From positions 1 to 30,650 of the forward strand of contig JAEYXD010000207.1 of assembly GCA_023428645.1 (NCBI GenBank): a stretch of DNA of 30,650 nt, written 5' to 3'. The notes under the pieces were generated by a model. The model was not told where the DNA came from. It searched no databases and worked only from the letters and a program-made list of their open reading frames with translations. The DNA is from Pseudomonadota bacterium. Its GTDB lineage: Bacteria; Pseudomonadota; Gammaproteobacteria; Steroidobacterales; Steroidobacteraceae. This document shows, in pieces, positions 25,258-30,650 of this stretch. Position 1 is the first letter of the stretch. Each line of letters begins with the position of its first letter. A program made the translations under genes and the position numbers.

Positions 25258-26139
25258 ATGCTGCGGAAGGTGGGTGAGTACAGACGTGCACGGTCGCAAG
25301 CACGGCCAGCGTTGGCCGCCGCATGGGCCGTGTCGTTGTCGCTCGCGGGCGTGACCGGCAGCCAGGCGGCGGATCTCGTCGATCACGTGAATGCGTTGCG
25401 CTCGCGCGGCTGCCCGGGCGGCGCGGCCGTATCGACGAAGCTGCGACAGACGCGCGCGCTCGATGCCGTCGCGAAGGCATGGTCGCAAGGCGGCCGTCTG
25501 CAGCAAGCGCTGGACTCGACCGGTTATCGCGCGCTGAGCTCATCGTCGATGCGCGTCTCGGGTGCGACGAACGAGCAGGCGATCATCGGCATCCTTGCCG
25601 AACACTACTGCAGAATCGTCACGGACCGCGCGTTCACCGAGATCGGTGTCGAGCGTCGCGGGCGCGATGCGTGGATGGTCGTCGCCACGCCGCTCGACCT
25701 GCCGAGCCCGCGTGAAGCGAATGCCATCGCGCGCACGGTGCTCGAGCTGGTGAACGCGGCGCGCGCGCGGCCGCGCAAGTGCGGCGGCACCGCCTTCCAG
25801 GCCGCCCCGCCGGTGACGCTGTCGGCAACATTGAACAAGGCAGCGTTGCAGCACGCGCAAGACATGGCGCGCAGTCATCATTTCGAGCACGAAGGTACCG
25901 ATGGCAGCACGCCGGCCGACCGCGCGACGCGCGCGGGCTATCGCTGGCGGTACGTCGCGGAGAACATCGCCGCTGGTGCGCCGAATGCGAAGACAGTGGT
26001 CGATGGCTGGCTGAACAGCCCGGGGCATTGCATGAACATCATGGGACCGCAGTATCGCGAGATGGGGATTGCGTTCGCGCTGAGTCCGAAGAGCGCAGCG
26101 GGCATCTATTGGGCGCAGACATTCGCGACCGCGCGCTGA
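25258..26139 (+). CDS. Secreted CAP/SCP-domain protein (two CAP-like halves)
   Basis: About 293 residues from ATG 25258, with a basic N-region and hydrophobic stretch (PALAAAWAVSLSLAGVTGSQA) as signal peptide. The C-terminal half is a typical bacterial CAP (CAP/YkwD) domain: HFEHEGTDGSTPADRATRAGY, VAENIAAG, VVDGWLNSPGHCMNIMGPQYREMGIAF and YWAQTFA. The N-terminal half (LVDHVNALRSRGCPG...LDAVAKAWSQG...) resembles a diverged CAP domain lacking the His/Glu motif. Function in this family is unknown; secreted lipid- or wall-binding roles are proposed. The start is the least certain part (GTG 25270 is possible). Confidence 0.85.
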   Translation: MLRKVGEYRRARSQARPALAAAWAVSLSLAGVTGSQAADLVDHVNALRSRGCPGGAAVSTKLRQTRALDAVAKAWSQGGRLQQALDSTGYRALSSSSMRVSGATNEQAIIGILAEHYCRIVTDRAFTEIGVERRGRDAWMVVATPLDLPSPREANAIARTVLELVNAARARPRKCGGTAFQAAPPVTLSATLNKAALQHAQDMARSHHFEHEGTDGSTPADRATRAGYRWRYVAENIAAGAPNAKTVVDGWLNSPGHCMNIMGPQYREMGIAFALSPKSAAGIYWAQTFATAR

Positions 26140-26186
26140 TGTCACGCCGCCGCGTAACGGTGACGATGACAGCGGTGCCTGACTCC

Positions 26187-26342
26187 TCCCGCGCGGCGGT
26201 GAAGGTGGCGAGTGTCTGTCCCCTCCCGGCGGCCAGCAGTGATGCACTCGGTATGTGTCTGTCCCCTTCCCGCGCAGCGGTGAAGGTGGCAAGTGTCTGT
26301 CCCCTCCCTGCGCGGCGGTGAAGGCGGCAAGTGTCTGTCCCC
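26187..26342. repeat. Tandem repeat array, about 38-bp units with GTGTCTGTCCCC
   Basis: The core GTGTCTGTCCCC recurs at 26212, 26255, 26293 and 26331 (spacings 43, 38, 38). Between cores lie GCGC(G/A)GCGGTGAAGG(T/C)GGC units, one of them diverged. Read on the minus strand each core is GGGGACAGACAC. The array runs straight into REP-like copy 4. Confidence 0.8.
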
Positions 26343-26380
26343 TCCCCTGCGCAGCGGGGGAGGGTTAGGGAGGGGGCCGG
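26339..26380 (-). repeat. REP-like palindrome, copy 4
   Basis: CCCCTCCCCTGCGCAGC followed by GGGGGAGGGTTAGGGAGG repeats the arrangement of copy 1, including the TGCGCAGC loop. It is 12 bp upstream of the phospholipase D-like start and abuts the 38-bp tandem array. Confidence 0.8.
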
Positions 26381-26391
26381 TTCGTCTCGCT

Positions 26392-27861
26392 ATGCACTTC
26401 AAGAAACGTTGGATCGCCTGGGCGCTGCTCGCGCTGTGGATCGTCGTCGGCGGCTGGCACGTCTACAAGCCGATGCCGGCCGGCACGGACCTGAGCACGC
26501 CGGCGCAAACCATCCCGGCGAGCGACGTGCGCTTCCTCTACGACCTCACGTACATGAGCCCGCAGGGACAACCGCTGCACGAGCAGGAGATCTTCGACGC
26601 AATCTTCGCGGTCGTGGCCGCCGCCGAATCCTTCATCGTCGCGGATTTCTTCCTGTTCAACGATTTGATGGGCGCCGACAACGCCGCGCATCGACCATTG
26701 AGTCGCGAGCTCGCCGACCAGCTGCTGGCGAAGAAGCGAACGCGGCCGGCGATGACGATCCTGCTCGTGACCGATCCGATCAACGACGTTTACGGCGGCA
26801 TCACCTCGCCGCTGCTGGATGAGCTGCGCGCGGCCGGCATCGACGTCGTCATGACGAACCTGCCGCGCCTGCGCGATTCGAATCCCCTCTACTCCCCGTG
26901 GTGGCGCATGCTCGTGCAGCACTGGGGTAACAAGCCCGACAAGGGCTCGCTGCCGAATCCCTTCGACACGGGCCCGTCGCGAATCACGTTGCGAAGCTGG
27001 CTCGCGCTCGCGAACTTCAAGGCGAATCATCGCAAGCTGATCGTCGCCGATCGCGCCGACGGCACGCTGACCGCGCTCGTGACGTCCGCGAACCCTCACG
27101 ATGCGAGCAGCGCGCATTCGAACGTCGCGATCGAATTCACGGGCGAGGCCGCGCGGTCGCTCCTCGAAAGCGAGCTCGCAATCGCGCGCTTCTCCGGCTG
27201 GCAAGGGCATCTCGACGCAGCCGCACGAGAAGCGGCGGACGTTGCGCAACCCGACGGCACGGTCGAGCTGACTTACCTGACGGAAGGGAGCATTCGCGAA
27301 CATCTGCTGCAGGCGATCGCCGCGACGCGCCGTGGCGATGCGATCCGCATCGCGACGTTCTATCTGTCCGACCGCGCGATCATCGAGGCGCTGCTCGATG
27401 CCGCGACGGAGCGCGGCGTCGACGTGCGGCTGATCCTCGATCCGAACCGCGACGCCTTCGGCCGCAGCAAGGACGGCGTGCCTAATCGGCCGGTCGCGAA
27501 CGAGCTCGTGACGGCAAGCGGCGGCAAGGTTCAGGTGCGGTGGTATCGCACGCACGGCGAGCAGTTTCATACGAAGCTCGCGCTGATCACGCACGGCGAG
27601 CGGCTGATCGTATCGCTCGGCTCGGCGAACCTGACACGGCGCAACCTCGACAACTACAACCTGGAGGCGAACGTCGGCCTGGCGATGAGCACGAACGAGC
27701 CGCTCGCGCGGCAGATGCTCGGATACTTCGATCGATTGTGGAACAACGAAGGCCCGGCGGGGACGGAATACACGGCGCCATTCGGCGCCTATGAGGATGC
27801 GTCGCGCGCGAAATATTGGCGCTATCGGCTGATGGAGGCCACCGGCCTGAGCACCTTCTGA
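26392..27861 (+). CDS. Membrane-anchored phospholipase D-like protein
   Basis: 489 residues. An N-terminal hydrophobic anchor (RWIAWALLALWIVVGGWHVY) precedes a PLD superfamily pair. Motif 1 NHRKLIVAD is complete (H-K-D). Motif 2 FHTKLALITHGERLIVSLGSANLTRRNLDNYNLE keeps H and K but has Thr where Asp is usual. Such proteins include cardiolipin synthases and phospholipases acting at the membrane or periplasm. ATG 26392 comes just after REP-like copy 4, whose purine-rich end is the only Shine-Dalgarno-like sequence, and at 17 bases it is too distant to be ideal. Confidence 0.87.
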   Translation: MHFKKRWIAWALLALWIVVGGWHVYKPMPAGTDLSTPAQTIPASDVRFLYDLTYMSPQGQPLHEQEIFDAIFAVVAAAESFIVADFFLFNDLMGADNAAHRPLSRELADQLLAKKRTRPAMTILLVTDPINDVYGGITSPLLDELRAAGIDVVMTNLPRLRDSNPLYSPWWRMLVQHWGNKPDKGSLPNPFDTGPSRITLRSWLALANFKANHRKLIVADRADGTLTALVTSANPHDASSAHSNVAIEFTGEAARSLLESELAIARFSGWQGHLDAAAREAADVAQPDGTVELTYLTEGSIREHLLQAIAATRRGDAIRIATFYLSDRAIIEALLDAATERGVDVRLILDPNRDAFGRSKDGVPNRPVANELVTASGGKVQVRWYRTHGEQFHTKLALITHGERLIVSLGSANLTRRNLDNYNLEANVGLAMSTNEPLARQMLGYFDRLWNNEGPAGTEYTAPFGAYEDASRAKYWRYRLMEATGLSTF

Positions 27862-27870
27862 CCTGCGTTT

Positions 27871-27916
27871 CGCGAGATATCACTCGCGGATGTGCGGTAG
27901 TCCCTTCCAGAAGGGA
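27871..27916. terminator. Two short hairpins between convergent phospholipase and nuclease genes
   Basis: CGCGAG-ATATCA-CTCGCG (27871-27888) and TCCCTT-CCAG-AAGGGA (27901-27916) lie in the 62-bp convergent gap. Neither has a U tract. A joint, bidirectional termination role is plausible but unproven. Confidence 0.35.
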
Positions 27917-27923
27917 GTGTTGC

Positions 27924-28436
27924 TCACGGCTTCGCGCGCGTGCGCCTTCGATATTCCCAGGGCGGCACCTGCTCGCTCTTGGGCATCGCCCACAACCCCA
28001 CGCTCCGCGCTCTTGCCGCTTCTTCGAGCGTCACGAGCGAACGATCCTTCGCGAACCTGCGATTCACCCAGACGTGCCCGTCACGGACGAGCGCCCTTGC
28101 GACCTCCAGCTGATCGGGCTCGCGATACACCTTCGCGACCTTGCGGCCGTACTTGTCGATGGCGACGACATCGACGAACACGCGCCTGTTCCCGATCGTC
28201 TTGCGCAGCACGTCGCGGGCAACATCGGCATGCGGCTGATCCTTTTCCGGCGCGTCGATGTCCATCAGGCGCACTTCGATCTCGCGGCGCACGCCGGGCT
28301 TCGCGACGAGAAAGCTGTCGCCGTCGAATACCTTCGTGACGGTGCCGGAAAAATCTCGAGGATCGGTGGAGTCGGCGCTCGCGAGACCGAAATGCGCAAG
28401 CAGCACCAGCACGATCCATGTGCGCGTCACGGACAT
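27924..28436 (-). CDS. Exported thermonuclease (staphylococcal nuclease-like, SNase)
   Basis: 170 residues with a signal peptide (SVTRTWIVLVLLAHFGLASA) and one SNase OB-fold domain: VFDGDSF (metal-binding D), VRLMDIDAPE (R56 and E64, matching Arg35/Glu43) and DKYGRKVA (R98, matching Arg87). It should hydrolyse DNA and RNA using calcium in the periplasm or outside. ATG 28436 follows GAGG with six-base spacing; GTG 28448 is possible. It is the last gene on the strand of the mla-type operon, 16 bases after the lipoprotein stop, so it may be cotranscribed. Confidence 0.92.
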   Translation of the reverse strand: MSVTRTWIVLVLLAHFGLASADSTDPRDFSGTVTKVFDGDSFLVAKPGVRREIEVRLMDIDAPEKDQPHADVARDVLRKTIGNRRVFVDVVAIDKYGRKVAKVYREPDQLEVARALVRDGHVWVNRRFAKDRSLVTLEEAARARSVGLWAMPKSEQVPPWEYRRRTRAKP

Positions 28437-28452
28437 CGCTCGCCTCACGCGT

Positions 28453-29163
28453 TCAGGGCGGCGGGCTCGGCTGGGCCGGAATCGCGATCATGCGCTCGTG
28501 GTCGCGCGCCACCGCGGCGGCGGTTTCACGCGCAATCGTCTGCGCCACTTCCTGCGCCGCGCCTTCGAAGGCTTCGGCAACGGCGCCCATGCGATTGTCG
28601 CGAGCCACGCGCGTCGCCGTCGCCGTGACCGAATCGACGAGCGCGCGATCGGCGATGCGCACCAGGCGACCGACGATCGTCACGCGCACCGTGGGCTCCG
28701 CGACACCGTCCTGGTACTCGGCCTGGAAATCCCGCACTTCGGTGTCGAGGATATAGGGACTCGAAACACGCGCCTGCTCGGACGTCACGCTGCGAAACAG
28801 CCGCTGATTCTGCAGCGATGCGACGAGCAGCGTCTGCACGACGTCCAGCGTGTTGCCGCCCCACTGTACGCCTCGGTAATAGTCGAGCTGCCGACCGCGC
28901 AGCACCGCGATGCGTGCGGTGTCGAGGCCCGGCACGACATCCGGCCGGCCGATCGCGAGATCCACTTGCGACGCCGACGACGGAGTCGGGCTCGCGGCGG
29001 GCGGCAGCGGCGCGAGGAGATAGCTCACCGGAACGGGCAGTTCGCTGTCGAGCAGCGAGCTCGTGCTGCAGCCGCCGATGATGCTCGCGACGCACAGGCC
29101 CACGATGCCCGCGACGCTGCGCATCGGCCCACGGTTCGGCATTGCCTTGGATGTCCGGATCAT
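28453..29163 (-). CDS. ABC-transport auxiliary lipoprotein (PqiC/MlaB-operon type)
   Basis: 236 residues with a lipoprotein signal (lipobox IIGGC, lipidated C32). The body (VPVSYLLAPLPP...IAVLRGRQLDYYRGVQWGGNTLDVVQTLL) matches the ABC-type transport auxiliary lipoprotein family that includes PqiC. These proteins cooperate with MCE proteins in moving lipids across the periplasm. The start overlaps the MCE stop as ATGA. ATG 29124 would give a shorter, more ordinary leader. Confidence 0.87.
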   Translation of the reverse strand: MIRTSKAMPNRGPMRSVAGIVGLCVASIIGGCSTSSLLDSELPVPVSYLLAPLPPAASPTPSSASQVDLAIGRPDVVPGLDTARIAVLRGRQLDYYRGVQWGGNTLDVVQTLLVASLQNQRLFRSVTSEQARVSSPYILDTEVRDFQAEYQDGVAEPTVRVTIVGRLVRIADRALVDSVTATATRVARDNRMGAVAEAFEGAAQEVAQTIARETAAAVARDHERMIAIPAQPSPPP

Positions 29164-30095
29164 TGCGCGATCTCGACGCCGCTCACCGGCGGCTCATACA
29201 GAATCTGCGATGGATTTTCTTTGAGACTGCGCGACAGATCGCGGAATTCGCGCGCCGCGGAGCGCGTCTCGCGCATGAGGCGCTGCAGCTCGAACAAACC
29301 TTGTTCGGTGAAATTGCCGAGCTGCTTCTCGCCCTGTTGCATGAACCGATCGATGCGCACCGACGCCTGTTCGAGATTCGTGGCCACCGCCGACATTTTC
29401 TGCAGGGCTTTCTGAATCTCGGGCTGCGAGCTCGTCGTGATCTGCCGCAAGCTTTCCGCCGCGCCATGCACCTCGGTGACCGTCGCCTGCATCTGCTTGA
29501 TCAGCTCGGCGACATCCTTGCCCGTCTGCGGCAGGCCCGCGCTCGTCTTCTCCAGATTCGCGAGCGTGCGCGTCAGCGCGGTGAGATTGTCATCGGAAAG
29601 CACGCGGCCGAGCCGCTCCAGGAGCGAGTTCGCGCGGCTCATGAGCTCCGGCAAGCTCGCGAGGAAGACGTCGAAATCCGAAGCCGCCGATTCGATGATG
29701 GGATAGCGCTTGCCCTGTCGCAGCGGCTGCGACTTGTCGGCCTCGGGCGCCTCGCGCAGATTCACGTACAAAAGACCGGTCACGCCTTGCAGACCCAGGC
29801 TGGCCCGCGTCGCCGAGGAGATCGGCGCGGAGTCGTCGATCTCGGCGATCACGTTCACGCGGCTCGCGTCCTCGCTGTCGAGCGTGAGATTGCGTACGCG
29901 GCCGACATCGACGCCGAGATAGCGCACGGGGCTGCCGCGGTCCAAGCCGCTGACGCTGCCCGCGAACTGGATTTCATACACCTTGTACGAGCGGCCGTCG
30001 TTCGCGTCCGTGTACCAAAGCACGAACGCAATGCCCAAGCCGAGCACGAGCAGGATGAAAGTTCCTACGGCGAGATAATTGGCTTCACGTTCCAT
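29160..30095 (-). CDS. MCE/MlaD-family lipid-transport protein
   Basis: 311 residues: a single membrane anchor (YLAVGTFILLVLGLGIAFVLWY) and one MCE domain (about 38-120: VYEIQFAGSVSGLDRGSPVRYLGVDVGRV...ATRASLGLQGVTGLLYVNL). A long coiled-coil region (to about 290) follows, much longer than E. coli MlaD (183). MCE proteins form periplasmic rings that carry phospholipids. It sits between the MlaF-type ATPase and the auxiliary lipoprotein. Confidence 0.93.
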   Translation of the reverse strand: MEREANYLAVGTFILLVLGLGIAFVLWYTDANDGRSYKVYEIQFAGSVSGLDRGSPVRYLGVDVGRVRNLTLDSEDASRVNVIAEIDDSAPISSATRASLGLQGVTGLLYVNLREAPEADKSQPLRQGKRYPIIESAASDFDVFLASLPELMSRANSLLERLGRVLSDDNLTALTRTLANLEKTSAGLPQTGKDVAELIKQMQATVTEVHGAAESLRQITTSSQPEIQKALQKMSAVATNLEQASVRIDRFMQQGEKQLGNFTEQGLFELQRLMRETRSAAREFRDLSRSLKENPSQILYEPPVSGVEIAQ

Positions 30096-30131
30096 AGTCG
30101 AGATCGGTGCGGCGGTTGCGTCCCACGCAGC

Positions 30132-30650
30132 TCACCGCCTGCTGCCCGCGGCCTGGGCGGCGCGGGCCCGGGGTCCGTGGAAATACTCGTGAACCCATGG
30201 ATGGTCGACCTTCAACATGTCCGCCATCGTCCCGGCGACAAGCACCTTCTTCTCAGCGAGCACTGCGATCCGGTCGCAGGTCGCGTGCAGCGTATCGAGG
30301 TCGTGGGTGACCATGAAGACCGTCAGCCCGAGCGCCTTGAGCTGAAGGATCAAGTCATCGAATGCGTCGGCACCGATTGGATCGAGCCCGGCCGTCGGTT
30401 CGTCGAGAAAGACTATCGTCGGATCGAGTGCCAGCGCCCGCGCGAGACCGGCCCGCTTCTGCATGCCGCCCGAGAGTTCCGACGGATACTTCGCACACGC
30501 GTTGGGCGGCAGACCGGCCATCGCTATCTTGAGGCGCGCCACCCCTTGCCGAACCTCGGCAGGGATGCGGAGAAGCTCGCGCATCGGCGCTTCGACATTC
30601 TCCTGGACGGTCAGCGCGGAAAAGAGCGCGCCTTGCTGAAAGAGCACCCC
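30132..30650 (-). CDS. MlaF-type ABC transporter ATPase, C-terminal part (partial)
   Basis: The minus-strand frame is open to the window edge, so about 172 C-terminal residues remain. The visible part starts at the Q-loop (GMLFQQGALFSALTVQENV), then has the ABC signature LSGGMQKRAGLARAL, Walker B VFLDEPTAGLD and the switch MVTHDLDT. GALF after the Q-loop and the MlaD neighbour mark it as the ATPase of the lipid-transport complex. Walker A lies beyond the window. Confidence 0.93.
   Translation of the reverse strand, partial: GVLFQQGALFSALTVQENVEAPMRELLRIPAEVRQGVARLKIAMAGLPPNACAKYPSELSGGMQKRAGLARALALDPTIVFLDEPTAGLDPIGADAFDDLILQLKALGLTVFMVTHDLDTLHATCDRIAVLAEKKVLVAGTMADMLKVDHPWVHEYFHGPRARAAQAAGSRR

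Noticed and set aside
26187..26380. Tandem repeats considered as a CRISPR array
   Set aside because: Units abut without unique spacers, lengths vary and no cas gene is present; they are a tandem/REP cluster.
1..30650. tRNA, rRNA, riboswitch or insertion sequence
   Set aside because: No cloverleaf, rRNA-like or transposase sequence was recognised by eye; a covariance-model search would be needed to exclude small RNAs.

Overview
This is about 30.6 kb of a high-GC bacterial chromosome, dense with genes on both strands. It encodes a lipid-trafficking (Mla/MCE) ABC system, RND efflux, PE-Lig-Pol LigD, Ada, MHYT signalling and REP-like palindromes. That mix fits a free-living Gram-negative proteobacterium. 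The palindromes and gene content suggest a gammaproteobacterium near Xanthomonadales/Steroidobacterales, but this placement is an inference. No rRNA, tRNA, CRISPR array, insertion sequence or phage gene was seen.

Layout. (1) 1-3422, plus strand: the C-terminal part of an RND efflux pump, a Cys/Met-metabolism PLP enzyme joined to it by an ATGA overlap, and an RNase Z-like metallo-beta-lactamase whose tail runs into a REP-like palindrome. (2) 3596-7228, minus strand: a tight five-gene block of GNAT acetyltransferase, exported rhodanese, soluble histidine kinase, double-domain KaiC-like ATPase and stand-alone receiver protein. The last three look like a two-component/KaiC signalling module without KaiA or KaiB. 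(3) 7475-10649, plus: a GcvA-like LysR regulator, a FucP-family sugar symporter and a Mak-type ROK fructokinase, probably a small sugar-uptake unit. (4) 10766-13824, plus: a secreted serine beta-lactamase-like hydrolase, a DUF4279 protein and a periplasmic PQQ-dependent sugar dehydrogenase. (5) 13859-15615, minus: a PAP2 membrane phosphatase and an exported SAM-methyltransferase-like protein, separated by a clear intrinsic terminator. (6) 15880-20885, plus: a DNA-repair island of Ada, three-domain LigD and a second ATP-dependent ligase (LigC-like) one base downstream. No Ku gene is in the window. (7) 20966-25208: a REC-GGDEF-EAL regulator and an MHYT-PAS histidine kinase transcribed divergently, a plausible membrane-sensor to cyclic-di-GMP pair. 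(8) 25258-28448: a CAP/SCP-domain secreted protein, an array of about 38-bp tandem repeats, a membrane-anchored phospholipase D-like protein, and an exported thermonuclease on the other strand. (9) 28453-30650, minus: lipoprotein, MCE/MlaD protein and the partial MlaF ATPase of a phospholipid transport operon.

The most interesting items are the KaiC module, with the Ser431 equivalent kept and the Thr432 equivalent changed to Ala; the MHYT kinase with its cyclic-di-GMP regulator; the tandem ligD-ligC pair without local Ku; the exported methyltransferase-like protein; and a REP-like repeat family that has altered at least one reading frame.
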